Numbered from the stretch's first letter, positions 9,056 to 17,900 are shown. The stretch is DNA of 64,000 nt from Polyangiaceae bacterium (GCA_020849655.1 JADLFU010000044.1:1-64000), one strand, 5' to 3'. Numbers and translations are program-made. The notes: generated from the sequence alone by a model not told the origin.

Positions 9056-10186
9056 TCAGCGCTCGGCGCGCTCCACCGCGGCCTTCGGCTGGACGACCCC
9101 CCAGCCCTGGCGCTCCACCGGCACGTGCGGCAGCCGCACCGCCGTCTCGATCAGGATGCGCTTGACCTCGTGCGGCAACAGCCGAGGGTTGGCCTCCAGC
9201 ATCGTCGCCACGATCGACGACACGATCGGCGCGGCGAACGACGTGCCGTCGACGTGCTTGTAGTGGCCGTCGATGACCTTCTGATCGTGCAGCTGCGCGG
9301 CGACGATCTGCCGCACGAGGTACGGCTCGCGGCCGCGGGCCTCGTCGAGCACGCGCATCGTGCCGGCGCGGCGCGCGAGGATGCCCTGCAGCTCGCCGTC
9401 CTCTGCCTCGTCGAGCTCGTGCAGCAGCTTCGCCTCCTCGCTCGTCGGCGTGCCAGGCAAGAGCGGCGCGGCGAGCCAGATGGCGGGCGCGATCACCTCG
9501 GGCTTCTGCAGGCCGTCGATGGTGGGTCCGTACGAGGAGTGGTACGGGCTGACCCGCCCGAGCCGGGGGTTGCCCTCGTCGTTGACGCCGCCGACCGTGA
9601 TGACGGCGGGGGCGCTGGCGGGCGGCACGACGGGGTGCGTCGGCTCGTGCCCAGCGTTGCCGGCGGCGCACACGAGCACGATGCCGGCGCGCACGCAGGC
9701 CTCCGCCATGCGTGACAAGTGATCCTTGAGGTACGTCGCCTCGTAGTCACCGCCGCAGGAGATGTTGAGCACGCGGATGTTGTGGCGCACCATGTTGGCG
9801 AGCACCCACTCCATCCCGAGCGCGATGTCGTCGTGGCGGATGCGCGAGAGGCTGCCGACCTTCACCAGCACCACCTCGGCCTCGCTCGCCAGGCCCTTGT
9901 AGCGGCCCTCCGACAGGCTGCCGTTGCCCGCGCAGACGACGCTGGTCATCATGCCGTGCCAGGCGGAGGGGTTCGGCGTGGTGAGGCGCTCGACGCCGCG
10001 GTCGCCGGAGAGCACGTCGAAGTACTCGCGCACGCGCGTGCGAGGCGTCATCAGGTCGGGGTGAGCGTAGAACCCGGCGTCGAGGAACGCGATCGTCACG
10101 CCGCGCCCCGCGTACCTGCCCGCGCCGCCGAGGCGGTCGGAGATCGGGAGGATGCGCTCCGCCTGCTTCGACTTTCCCTTCGCCAT
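9056..10186 (-). CDS. Subtilisin-like serine peptidase (S8), no signal peptide
   Basis: 376 residues from the ATG at 10186. The catalytic triad is D36 (FLDAGF), H77 (SAWHGMM) and S316 (DGTSFAAP), with the oxyanion Asn N177 in CAAGNAGH. Unlike secreted subtilases it has no signal peptide and no propeptide; the fold starts about residue 25. Between the last core strand and the Ser motif (about 245-310) there is an acidic, helical insert of about 65 residues. A cytoplasmic processing or degradative role is inferred. An ATG at 10204 would add six residues but would overlap an alternative start of the divergent RNase HI gene. Confidence 0.88.
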   Translation of the reverse strand: MAKGKSKQAERILPISDRLGGAGRYAGRGVTIAFLDAGFYAHPDLMTPRTRVREYFDVLSGDRGVERLTTPNPSAWHGMMTSVVCAGNGSLSEGRYKGLASEAEVVLVKVGSLSRIRHDDIALGMEWVLANMVRHNIRVLNISCGGDYEATYLKDHLSRMAEACVRAGIVLVCAAGNAGHEPTHPVVPPASAPAVITVGGVNDEGNPRLGRVSPYHSSYGPTIDGLQKPEVIAPAIWLAAPLLPGTPTSEEAKLLHELDEAEDGELQGILARRAGTMRVLDEARGREPYLVRQIVAAQLHDQKVIDGHYKHVDGTSFAAPIVSSIVATMLEANPRLLPHEVKRILIETAVRLPHVPVERQGWGVVQPKAAVERAER

Positions 10187-10241
10187 CTCCGCCGGCTGTA
10201 CCATGTTTGCGAGGCGCGTTCGCCTGGTGTACCGACCCTGG

Positions 10242-10919
10242 ATGCCCTGGGTCCGCGCGCAGCTTCGAGGCAACGTCGTGTTCGCGCGGGCCGACGACGC
10301 GGGCGGACTCGTGGCGGAGGGCGGCGCCGTGGAGGTTCGCTACAAACCCAACGACGGCCGCCGCTACCGCGCGCGCCGTGACAACCTCACCGTGCTGCCC
10401 GGCGAGGTGCTGCCCGACTCGCACTGCGGCCTTGCGGACGCGGTCACGAAGGATCAGCCCGCGCGGCGCGGCGCGCAGCCGGCCCCCGCCGTGAAACCCG
10501 GCGCGGTGCTCGCGTACACCGACGGCGCCTGCACGGGGAACCCCGGCCCCGCGGGGCTCGGCGTGGTCGTGCTCGGCGAGGGCGGCGTCGAGCTCTCCGA
10601 GTACCTCGGGCACGCCACCAACAACATCGCCGAGCTGACGGCCATCCTGCGCGCGCTCGAGCGCGTCCCGCGCGACAAGCCCGCGGTGGTGCACACCGAC
10701 AGCCAGTACGCGATCGGCGTGCTGCAGAAGGGCTGGAAGGCCAAGGCCAACCAGGAGCTCATCGCGACCATCAAGCGCGCGCTCTCGGGCCGCGACGTCA
10801 CCCTCGTGTACGTGCGCGGCCACGCCGGCGTGACGTGGAACGAGCGCTGCGATCAGCTCGCCCGCGAGGCCGTGTCCCTCCGTCGCTCCTCCGAGAAGGC
10901 CGTCAGCTACCGCGCGTGA
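10242..10919 (+). CDS. rnhA: Ribonuclease HI with extra N-terminal domain
   Basis: 225 residues from the ATG at 10242. The RNase HI domain spans about 88-213 with the four metal-binding acids D94 (YTDGACTGNPG), E131 (NNIAELTA), D153 (HTDSQY) and D204 (ERCDQLA), plus catalytic H194. It cleaves RNA in RNA-DNA hybrids. The first about 60 residues form a small, basic, beta-rich module (RYKPNDGRRYRARRDN) that is not the classical hybrid-binding domain of eukaryotic RNase H1 but could play a similar part. An upstream ATG at 10203 adds 13 poorly conserved residues. It is divergent from the peptidase gene, with 55 bp between starts. Confidence 0.92.
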   Translation: MPWVRAQLRGNVVFARADDAGGLVAEGGAVEVRYKPNDGRRYRARRDNLTVLPGEVLPDSHCGLADAVTKDQPARRGAQPAPAVKPGAVLAYTDGACTGNPGPAGLGVVVLGEGGVELSEYLGHATNNIAELTAILRALERVPRDKPAVVHTDSQYAIGVLQKGWKAKANQELIATIKRALSGRDVTLVYVRGHAGVTWNERCDQLAREAVSLRRSSEKAVSYRA

Positions 10920-10922
10920 CCG

Positions 10923-12758
10923 TCAGCGCGCGCGCCACGACACGCGCGTGGTGTCGCCGGCCATCAGCGTGACCGTGCGCTCCTCGAGCACGGCGCCCGC
11001 GTCGAACAGCGTGCAGCGGGCCGACTCCTCGCTCTTGCTCATCTCGACGCGGGCGCTCGATTTCCCGCCGATGAACACGTTGATCTGCGGGCAGCGCACC
11101 TGCGCCGAGGTCGGCCCGTCGCTGACGAGCATGGCCGCGCGGAACGGCAGCGACACGGTGAAGTCGACGTCGGCGTCGCCGTCGCCCCGCAGCTCGAGCG
11201 ACCGCGTGACCTTCTCGCAGCACGGGTTGCCCGCGCCGACCGAGCCCACGATCGTGTGCGCGCCGACCGCGAGGTTACGGCGCGCGCCGTCCCCGGGGAA
11301 GGGCGGGCCGCCGTCGATGGAGAGCATCACGCTCTTCGGAAACACGCGAAACCTCACGCCGCGCTCGTGCGTGACGGGCGGCGCGCCCCACGCGACGCCG
11401 CTGGTGGTCACCCTCGTGCGGTCGACGACGGCGATGGTCGCGGACGGCGCGGCGCTGCTCACCGCGACGACGTCCGCGCTCGCCGTGGACGTCGGCCGCG
11501 CCGGCGGCGTCGACGCGGCGGGCTCGGCGCTCACGGGCGGCGGCGCGGGCGGGCTCGAGACGGCGCGCGCGCGCACCCGCAGCGCTCCCGCGACCACGCC
11601 CGCGACGGCGAGGAGCGCGACCCCCGCCGCGCCGGCGCGCCTCGCCAGCACCTTGCGCGAGCGCCCGCGTGACAGCCGCGCGATGTGCGCGAGGATCGCG
11701 GCGTCGCCCGGCGCCTCCGCGAGCGCGCGGTTGTAGTGGTCGGCCGCCGCGACGACGTCCCCCGCGCGCTCCGCCGCCTGCCCCCGCGCGAACAGGCGAG
11801 GCGAGAGGCGGGCCGGCAGCTCTCGCCGGTACGCCGCCGGATCCGCGAAGAACGCCGCCAGCTCGGCCGCGCGATCGACGATCCCGAGCTCGCCGAGCTC
11901 CGCGACGAGCGCGTCGGCGACGACGGACATGCTCGCGGGTCGGGCCTCCGGGCGCTGCGCGAGCATCGCCGCCACGATCCGCGCGTACGTCGCGCCGATC
12001 TCGGGCACCTCGCGATCCGCGGGCGGGAACTGCCCCTCGAGCACGCGCCGGAGCACCTGGGCCGGGTTGCGCCCCTCGAACGGCGGGTGCCCGACCATCG
12101 CCTCGTAGAGCAGGACGCCGAGCCCGAACACGTCCGCGCGCGCGTCGACCTCGCCGCACTCGATCTGCTCCGGCGCCATGTACGCGGGCGAGCCGAGCAC
12201 CTGCCCCGTCGCCGTCACGCCCTGCTGGTCGAGCATCTTCGCGATGCCGAAGTCGGTGATCTTCACCTCGACCGCGCCGTCGACCTTGCCCGACTCGCCG
12301 CCGCGGCAGAACCCGAACAGGACGTTCTCGGGCTTGACGTCGCGGTGCACGACCTCGCGCTCGTGCGCGTGGGCGAGCGCGTGGGCGAGCTCGACGGCGA
12401 CGCACGCCGCGATCTCGGGCGGCAGCGCGCCCTCGTCCGTCAGCACCCGGCGCAGGCTCTTGCCGCGCACGAGCTCGGCGACGAGGTAGCGCTCGGCCTC
12501 GTCGTCGCCCGACACGTCGAAGATCTCGACGATGCCGGGGTGCCGGAGCTTCGCCACCGCGCGCGCCTCGTCGGAGAACCGCTTCGCGACCTCGGTGCTC
12601 TCGCGCAGGTGCCGGTGGATGATCTTCACCGCGACGTCGCGGCCGAGCCTGCGATCGCGCGCGCGGTACACGGTGGCCATCCCGCCGTGCCCGACCTCCT
12701 CGACGACCTCGTATTTCTCGAGGTGCGGGAGCGTCGCCGCGCGGGCGACCTGCGTCAT
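10923..12758 (-). CDS. Membrane-anchored Ser/Thr protein kinase
   Basis: 611 residues. The kinase domain (about 15-280) has the Gly-rich loop GHGGMATVY, K45, HRDVKPEN (138-145) and DFG (169-171), so it should be active. A helical linker and one membrane segment follow (an Ala/Val/Gly run at about 395-415 after a basic stretch). Beyond it lie an Ala/Pro/Ser-rich spacer and a Cys-containing beta-rich domain of about 180 residues that would face the envelope as a sensor. Its ATG overlaps the stop of the pyruvate kinase gene (ATGA), so the two are probably co-translated. Phosphorylation targets are unknown. Confidence 0.9.
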   Translation of the reverse strand: MTQVARAATLPHLEKYEVVEEVGHGGMATVYRARDRRLGRDVAVKIIHRHLRESTEVAKRFSDEARAVAKLRHPGIVEIFDVSGDDEAERYLVAELVRGKSLRRVLTDEGALPPEIAACVAVELAHALAHAHEREVVHRDVKPENVLFGFCRGGESGKVDGAVEVKITDFGIAKMLDQQGVTATGQVLGSPAYMAPEQIECGEVDARADVFGLGVLLYEAMVGHPPFEGRNPAQVLRRVLEGQFPPADREVPEIGATYARIVAAMLAQRPEARPASMSVVADALVAELGELGIVDRAAELAAFFADPAAYRRELPARLSPRLFARGQAAERAGDVVAAADHYNRALAEAPGDAAILAHIARLSRGRSRKVLARRAGAAGVALLAVAGVVAGALRVRARAVSSPPAPPPVSAEPAASTPPARPTSTASADVVAVSSAAPSATIAVVDRTRVTTSGVAWGAPPVTHERGVRFRVFPKSVMLSIDGGPPFPGDGARRNLAVGAHTIVGSVGAGNPCCEKVTRSLELRGDGDADVDFTVSLPFRAAMLVSDGPTSAQVRCPQINVFIGGKSSARVEMSKSEESARCTLFDAGAVLEERTVTLMAGDTTRVSWRAR

Positions 12759-14167
12759 CCGACGACCCTGACGCGGATGGTGTTCGTGCTGCCCGCCACG
12801 CCGAGCGGGGAGCCGAACACCGCGACGAACCGATCGCCGGGCGACGCGTAGCCCTTCGCGAGCACGTGGCCGTTCGCGCGGTCCATCAGATCGTCGACGT
12901 CGCGCGAGCCCTCGATCATGTGCGGCGAGACGCCCCAGAAGAGCGCCATCTTGCGCCGCGTCCGCTCGTTGGGCGAGAACGCGACGATCGGCATGCGCGC
13001 CCGCGCCGTCGAGACGAGCCGCGCGGTGTGCCCGCTCTCGGTGAACGCGACGACGAGCTTCGCCTCGAGCTCGCGCGCGATGTCGGCGGCGTTGCGCGCG
13101 ATCGACATCGCGACGCTCATGCCGCGCCCCGCGTCGCTGATCTGGGGCGAGTAGAAGCTCGAGCCCTCGGCCTCGGCGATGATGCGCGCCATCATCCCGC
13201 AGGCGAGGATCGGGTGCTTGCCGTTCGCCGTCTCGCCCGAGAGCATCAGGCAGTCGGCGCCGTCGAAGACCGCGTTGGCGACGTCGCTCGACTCGGCGCG
13301 CGTCGGGCGGTTCGACTCCACCATCGAGTGGAGCATCTCGGTCGCGACGATGACGGGCGCCTGCGCGCGCCGCGCCGCCGCGATGAGCTGCTTCTGGATG
13401 ACCGGCACGTGCTCCGGGGGGAACTCGACGCCGAGATCGCCGCGCGCGACCATGATGGCGTCGGTCGCGTCGAGGATCTCGTCGATGCGGTCGACCGCCT
13501 GCGGCGTCTCGATCTTCGCGACGATCGGCGTCGGGCGCCCCCACGCCTCGCAGATGTCCCGGACGAGCCGGACGTCATCGGGCGACCGCACGAACGAGAG
13601 CGCCACGTAGTCGACGCCGTTCGAGAGGCCGAACGAGAGATCGGCCTTGTCCTTGTCGGTGACCGCGGAGAGCCGCACGCGCGCCGCCGGCAGGTGCACG
13701 CCGCCGTTGTCGCGCAGGGTGCCGCCCTGCTCGACCCGCGCGACCAGCGCCGCGTCGCGGACGGCCTGCACGCGCAGCGTGATGCGGCCGTCGTCGAGCA
13801 GCACGCCGTCGCCGGGCTTCACGTCCGCGACCAGGCCCTCGTAGCGCACCGGGATCACGCCGCCGCCGCCGCCGTCCGCGCCCTCGACGAGCCGCACCTC
13901 GGCGCCCTGCTCGAGCGTCATCGAGCCGCCGACGCGCCCCGTGCGGATCTTCGGCCCGCAGAGATCCTGCAGGATGGCGATGGGCTTGCGGCAGCGCTCG
14001 GCCGCGCGCCGGATGCCCTCGATGCGCCGGCGGTGCTCCTCGTGCGTGCCGTGGCTGAAGTTCAGCCGGGCGACGTCCATGCCGGCGGCGATGAGCTGCT
14101 CGAGCAGCGAGTCCTCGTCGCACGCGGGGCCGATGGTGCAGACGATCTTGGCGCGCCTTCCTGACAT
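12755..14167 (-). CDS. pyk: Pyruvate kinase
   Basis: 470 residues, the family's usual length. KIVCTIGPA at the N-terminus, LNFSHG, the active-site KIETPQAVD and the ARGDLGVE loop, and the ATEMLHSM motif are all present. The enzyme converts phosphoenolpyruvate and ADP to pyruvate and ATP. The ATG at 14167 was chosen over one 12 codons upstream because conservation begins at GRRAKIVC. A TACGAT box lies 12 nt before it. The downstream Ser/Thr kinase gene overlaps by ATGA, an unusual pairing of glycolytic and signalling genes. Confidence 0.95.
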   Translation of the reverse strand: MSGRRAKIVCTIGPACDEDSLLEQLIAAGMDVARLNFSHGTHEEHRRRIEGIRRAAERCRKPIAILQDLCGPKIRTGRVGGSMTLEQGAEVRLVEGADGGGGGVIPVRYEGLVADVKPGDGVLLDDGRITLRVQAVRDAALVARVEQGGTLRDNGGVHLPAARVRLSAVTDKDKADLSFGLSNGVDYVALSFVRSPDDVRLVRDICEAWGRPTPIVAKIETPQAVDRIDEILDATDAIMVARGDLGVEFPPEHVPVIQKQLIAAARRAQAPVIVATEMLHSMVESNRPTRAESSDVANAVFDGADCLMLSGETANGKHPILACGMMARIIAEAEGSSFYSPQISDAGRGMSVAMSIARNAADIARELEAKLVVAFTESGHTARLVSTARARMPIVAFSPNERTRRKMALFWGVSPHMIEGSRDVDDLMDRANGHVLAKGYASPGDRFVAVFGSPLGVAGSTNTIRVRVVG

Positions 14168-14179
14168 GTCGGGGCGCGC

Positions 14180-14185
14180 ATCGTA
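14180..14185 (-). promoter_or_regulatory. Putative -10 box TACGAT before pyk
   Basis: On the minus strand GCTACGAT ends 12 nt before the pyk ATG. It fits the TAnnnT short-leader pattern found at several operon starts in this window. No -35 match is obvious. Confidence 0.35.
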
Positions 14186-14246
14186 GCCCCGCTCGCGCCG
14201 CACGGCAGGCGAGAGCGCGCCGCCGCGGCGCGTCGGACGGGTGGGG

Positions 14247-14275
14247 TTGCCACGACGCGCGTCCTCGACTACAGC
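14247..14275 (+). promoter_or_regulatory. Sigma-70-like promoter for the 42-residue protein gene
   Basis: TTGCCA at 14247-14252 and TACAGC at 14270-14275 are separated by exactly 17 bp. The ATG of the small basic protein lies 26 nt downstream of the -10 box, preceded by a purine-rich GAGAGAG ribosome binding site. Confidence 0.5.
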
Positions 14276-14301
14276 CCGCGTCCCTTTCCAGAGAGAGCCC
14301 C

Positions 14302-14430
14302 ATGTTCCTGTTCCTGAAGAGCTCGAAGCCCCGCAAGACCGACCGCAACCGCAGCGCCCGCCACCGCGCGAAGCTGAAGGCCAAGAACCGGGGCCGCCGC
14401 GCGCGCATCAACAACGCGCACCGCGCCTGA
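14302..14430 (+). CDS. Small highly basic protein (42 residues)
   Basis: The frame MFLFLKSSKPRKT... continues to a TGA at 14428-14430. It contains about 17 Arg or Lys in 42 residues, a KLKAKNRGRR core and almost no acidic residue. Support for a real gene is a sigma-70-like promoter 26 nt upstream, a GAGAGAG ribosome binding site 5-11 nt before the ATG, and protein-like codon use. Composition resembles small ribosomal or RNA-binding proteins, so an RNA- or ribosome-associated role is inferred, but no named family is recognised. It is divergent from pyk. Confidence 0.7.
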   Translation: MFLFLKSSKPRKTDRNRSARHRAKLKAKNRGRRARINNAHRA

Positions 14431-14448
14431 CCCGGCCAGGGTCGGGGT

Positions 14449-15480
14449 TCACCCCGGGAGCGCGCGGGCGAGCACGTCGGCGAGCGCGCGCATGTCAGGC
14501 TCGTGCAGGAGCCGCGCGAGGCTCGCGCGCACCTTGTCGATCGTCGGCTCGACGAACTGCAGGAAGGCGGGGTTGCCCTTCTCGCGGTCGATGAAGACGA
14601 AGCGCCCCGCGTCCTTCAGCTTGCGCTGCACGGTCACGAGGTCGAACTCGCGCACCACCTCGTCGACGTCGCGCCCGGCGTCGCGTGCGTACTCCGCGAG
14701 GCGCGCCTCGACGAACGCCCGATCGAAGCTCTGGTAGCTGTCGTTGAGCAGCGCGACGAGATCGTAGACGCCGGGGCCGAGCAGGGCGTCCTGGAAATCG
14801 ATCCACACGAGCGCGGGCGCGCCGGCCTCGTCGCGCACCATCAGGTTGCGGCTCTGGTAGTCGCGGTGGACGAACCCCCGCGGCCAGCTGGCGATGCGGC
14901 GCGCGAGGCGCTCCGCGACGGCGTCGAAGATCGCGCGGTCCGCGGCCGGGAGCGTGACGCCGCGCGCCTCGAGCGCCCACTCGCGAAAATGGTGGATCTC
15001 CCAGCGGAGCAGATCCTCGTCGAACGCGCGCTGCCCGACGACCGATCCCTCCGGCAGCTCGGCGAGCGCGCGCTGCGCGGCGGCGAGATCGCGCACCGCG
15101 ACCTGGTAGCAGCGCTCGCGCGCGTCGGGGCGCGCCGCCAGGTACTGCGCGAGCGTGTCGTCGCCGAGATCCTCGACGAGCAGCCAGCCGTCGCGCGAGC
15201 CGTCGGCGAGGATGCGCGGCACGGCGATCCCGCGCGACGCGAGCAGCGCCTGCACCTCGAGGAACGGCCAGCGCGCGCGCGCGCCGTCGGTCTTGTCGAT
15301 CTCGTCCGAGCGCGTCGCGTCGGGCACGAAGAACGCGACCGCCGCGCGCCCGCTCGCCGTCGTCGCGCGGAAGAACTTGCGGGTCGACGCGCCGCCGGGC
15401 ATCGGGGTGATGGCGGCCTCCTCGCCGCCGAAGGCCTCGTGGAGGAGCGCGCGGAGCGGGGCGAGATCGAGGTCGGCCAA
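14449..15480 (-). CDS. Aminoglycoside-phosphotransferase-fold sugar kinase (AmgK-like)
   Basis: 343 residues. The APH-fold catalytic loop FVHRDYQSRNLM (about 203-214, D207) and the metal-binding DFQDALLGPGVYD (D228) match AmgK and related cell-wall sugar kinases, which phosphorylate the anomeric position of N-acetylmuramate/N-acetylglucosamine during peptidoglycan recycling. Length is right for AmgK (about 340). The usual partner MurU is not in the window. The gene ends 18 bp from the small basic protein gene, tail to tail. Substrate is inferred from the motif pattern alone. Confidence 0.8.
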   Translation of the reverse strand: MADLDLAPLRALLHEAFGGEEAAITPMPGGASTRKFFRATTASGRAAVAFFVPDATRSDEIDKTDGARARWPFLEVQALLASRGIAVPRILADGSRDGWLLVEDLGDDTLAQYLAARPDARERCYQVAVRDLAAAQRALAELPEGSVVGQRAFDEDLLRWEIHHFREWALEARGVTLPAADRAIFDAVAERLARRIASWPRGFVHRDYQSRNLMVRDEAGAPALVWIDFQDALLGPGVYDLVALLNDSYQSFDRAFVEARLAEYARDAGRDVDEVVREFDLVTVQRKLKDAGRFVFIDREKGNPAFLQFVEPTIDKVRASLARLLHEPDMRALADVLARALPG

Positions 15481-15520
15481 GCGCCGACCGGATACCGGCG
15501 CCCGGCGCGCGTGACAACCG

Positions 15521-16462
15521 TCAGCGCTTCACGCGGCGCTCTTCGACCCAGCGGATGACGCGGGCCGCGGGCTGCCCGCCCGACAGGCGCGCCAGCTCCT
15601 GGATGCCGGTGGGGCTCGTGACGTTCACCTCGGTCAGGTGCTCGCCGATGAGATCGAGGCCGACGAAGAAGAGGCCGTCGGCGCGCAGCCGGGGCGCGAG
15701 ATCGTCGACGATCTCGCGCTCGCGCGTCGAGAGCTCGGTCGCGACGACGCTGCCGCCCACGTGGATGTTCGCGCGAAAATCGTCGCCGCGCGGCACGCGC
15801 AGGATGGCGCCGAGCGGCTCGCCGTCGAGCAGCAGCACGCGCTTGTCGCCCTCGGTCACCTGGTCGAGGAACGCCTGCACCATCGCCGGGCGCTTGCCCT
15901 CGTGCGTGACGACGTCGACGATCGCGCGCGCGTTCCGGTCGCCCGCGGAGAGCGTCATCACGCCGACCCCGCCCGCGCCGTCGAGCGGCTTGATGACGGC
16001 CCGCCCGCCGGCGTCGCGGGCGAAATCGAGGATCTCCTCGAGGTTCGCCGACACGATCGTGCGCGCCATCCACTTCGAGAAATTCAGCGCGTACAGCTTC
16101 TCGTTCGCCTCGCGCAGGCCGCGCGGATCGTTGGCGATGAGCACCTTGCCGCGCGCGTGCTCGAGCACCTGGGTCGCGAGCAGGTACGCGGTGTCGAACG
16201 GCGGATCCTTGCGCACGAGCACCGCGTCGAGCTCGTCGAGGGCGACCACCTCGCGGCGCCCGTACGCGTGGTGCGGGGCCTCGTCGCTGATGATCGCCTG
16301 GCGCGCGTGCGCGAACACGCGGCCGTCGCGGTGCGAGAGCTGCGCGGGCAGGCAGTGCAGGCTCTCGTGGCCCCGCTCGGCCGTCGCGCGCATCAGCGCG
16401 AACGTCGTGTCCTTCAGCGGGTGCATGGTCTCGAGCGGGTCCATCACGTAGAGCAGGCGCAT
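15521..16462 (-). CDS. gshB: Glutathione synthase
   Basis: 313 residues from the ATG at 16462, the point where the conserved MRLLYVMDPLE begins. The ATP-grasp features PLDGAGGVGV (about 172-181), the N-terminal DP-E motif and the C-terminal NVTSPTGIQEL match GshB, which joins gamma-glutamylcysteine and glycine with ATP. The NVTSPTG motif is diagnostic. The glutathione-gated antiporter genes kefF-kefC and a cystathionine beta-synthase gene are elsewhere in the window, so a glutathione economy is consistent. It ends 40 bp from the AmgK-like gene and may be co-transcribed with it. Confidence 0.93.
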   Translation of the reverse strand: MRLLYVMDPLETMHPLKDTTFALMRATAERGHESLHCLPAQLSHRDGRVFAHARQAIISDEAPHHAYGRREVVALDELDAVLVRKDPPFDTAYLLATQVLEHARGKVLIANDPRGLREANEKLYALNFSKWMARTIVSANLEEILDFARDAGGRAVIKPLDGAGGVGVMTLSAGDRNARAIVDVVTHEGKRPAMVQAFLDQVTEGDKRVLLLDGEPLGAILRVPRGDDFRANIHVGGSVVATELSTREREIVDDLAPRLRADGLFFVGLDLIGEHLTEVNVTSPTGIQELARLSGGQPAARVIRWVEERRVKR

Positions 16463-16547
16463 GGCGCGCCGATGGAAGGCCGCCCGCGCCCCCGCGGTCA
16501 AGCGCGGCTTGCCCTCGCGGGGGGTTCCGATTCAAGGTGGCCGCCGC

Positions 16548-17012
16548 GTGGACCCGAACCTCTTCCGCTCCTACCTGTCGACCGTCTACGAGCTGCCGTC
16601 GCCCGCGGGCGTGCTGCGCGCGTCGCTCGACGGAGACGCGAAGCAGACGGGAGAGCTCCCCGAGCTCCTGACGCGCACGTTCGCGGTGCTGACGGCGTAC
16701 AACCCGCGCAGCATGCTCTTGCCGCGGCGGGTGAACGACGCGCGCCACGTCGTGCTGCGCGATCTGTTGATCCTCGGGTGCTACCGCGTCGAGCCGTGCG
16801 TCGGCTACGAGGAGGAGCCCGACGGGCTGTGGCGCGAGCCCGCGTGGCTGGTGCACGGGATGGACCGCGAGGAGGCCGTGCACTTCGGGCGCGTGTACCG
16901 GCAGAACACGATCGTGTTCAACCGCGGCGGCAAGCCCGAGCTCATCGTCACCGATCCGACGTGCGACGACGTGGGCCGGACGTACGCGGGGCACTGGCGC
17001 GTGAAGGGCTGA
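16548..17012 (+). CDS. DUF3293-type protein
   Basis: 154 residues from a GTG that follows AAGGTGG, one of the few good Shine-Dalgarno sequences here. The frame is open further upstream but with poor composition. The protein is a small alpha/beta fold with LTAYNPRS near residue 48 and Cys, Trp and His in the second half, matching the general pattern of DUF3293. No catalytic role is known. Its stop shares a base with the ATG of the yfiH-like gene (TGATG), so the two are likely co-translated. The start is divergent from gshB. Confidence 0.75.
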   Translation: MDPNLFRSYLSTVYELPSPAGVLRASLDGDAKQTGELPELLTRTFAVLTAYNPRSMLLPRRVNDARHVVLRDLLILGCYRVEPCVGYEEEPDGLWREPAWLVHGMDREEAVHFGRVYRQNTIVFNRGGKPELIVTDPTCDDVGRTYAGHWRVKG

Positions 17013-17752
17013 TGGCGGGCGCGCTCTCGTCCCCGCTGCTCGAGGCGCACGGCTTCCGTCACGCCTTCTTCACGCGCGAGGGCGGGGTCAGCGAGGGCGC
17101 GTACGCGAGCCTGAATTTCTCGGTGGGCGCGGGCGACCGGCCCGAGCGCGTCGCCGAGAACCTCGCCCGCGCGCGCTCGGCGCTCGGCGTCGACGCGCTG
17201 TACTTCCTCTCGCAGGTCCACGGGCGCGTGGTCGTCGAGGTCGATCCGTCGGAGCCGCCCGACGCGTTCGTGCGCCGCGAGGGCGACGCGGTGATCTCGC
17301 GCGCGCGCGGCGCGGCGGCGTGCGTGCGCGTGGCCGACTGCGCGCCTGTGCTCATCGCGGGCCGCAGCTCGGGCGCGGTCGCGGCGGTGCACGCGGGGTG
17401 GCGCGGGGCCGTGGCGGGCGTCGTCACGCGCGCGGTCGAGCGGCTGCGCGCGGCGGTCGGCGAGGAGCCGCTCGTCGCCGCGATCGGGCCGCACATCGGC
17501 GTCGGCGCGTTCGAGCTCGGCGAGGAGGTCGCCGCCGAGATCGCCCGCGCCGCGCGCGTCGAGGTGATCGACCGCTCGCGCGCGCGCCCGCACGCGGACT
17601 TGCGCGCGATGCTCGCCGCCGAGCTCGCGGCGCTGGGCGCCGAGGTCGATCACGTCGAGGGCTGCACGTACTCGGACGCAGCGAGGTTCTTCTCGTACCG
17701 CAGGGACGGCCGCGCGAGCGGCCGGCACCTCGCCGCCATCGCGCCGCGGTAG
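17012..17752 (+). CDS. YfiH/LACC1-type multicopper-fold protein
   Basis: 246 residues. SQVHG, VADCAPVLI and VHAGWRGAVAG carry the His-Cys-His metal site of the DUF152/YfiH family, and GPHIGVGAFELGEEV follows. Family members have purine nucleoside phosphorylase/adenosine deaminase activity, and the E. coli relative edits peptidoglycan precursors. Length is usual. It overlaps the upstream DUF3293 gene by one base. The last 58 bp of the coding region (17691-17748) have an 88% identical copy at 19892-19949, described separately. Confidence 0.9.
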   Translation: MAGALSSPLLEAHGFRHAFFTREGGVSEGAYASLNFSVGAGDRPERVAENLARARSALGVDALYFLSQVHGRVVVEVDPSEPPDAFVRREGDAVISRARGAAACVRVADCAPVLIAGRSSGAVAAVHAGWRGAVAGVVTRAVERLRAAVGEEPLVAAIGPHIGVGAFELGEEVAAEIARAARVEVIDRSRARPHADLRAMLAAELAALGAEVDHVEGCTYSDAARFFSYRRDGRASGRHLAAIAPR

Positions 17753-17900
17753 CGGAGCATGCTCGGGCTCGGGCGTCGGCGCAGGACCTACGCCGGAGAG
17801 CTGGTCGAGAGTCCTGCTCGCCGCCGTCGGAGCGGGCGAGGGGGTCGTCGCGCTCGCGATCATCGGATCGAAGCCCGCGCCGCCGTGAGGGCGCCCATGG

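Noticed and set aside
10203-10241. ATG at 10203 as start of RNase HI
   Set aside because: The 13 extra residues are not domain-like and the start would collide with the divergent peptidase gene's own possible start.
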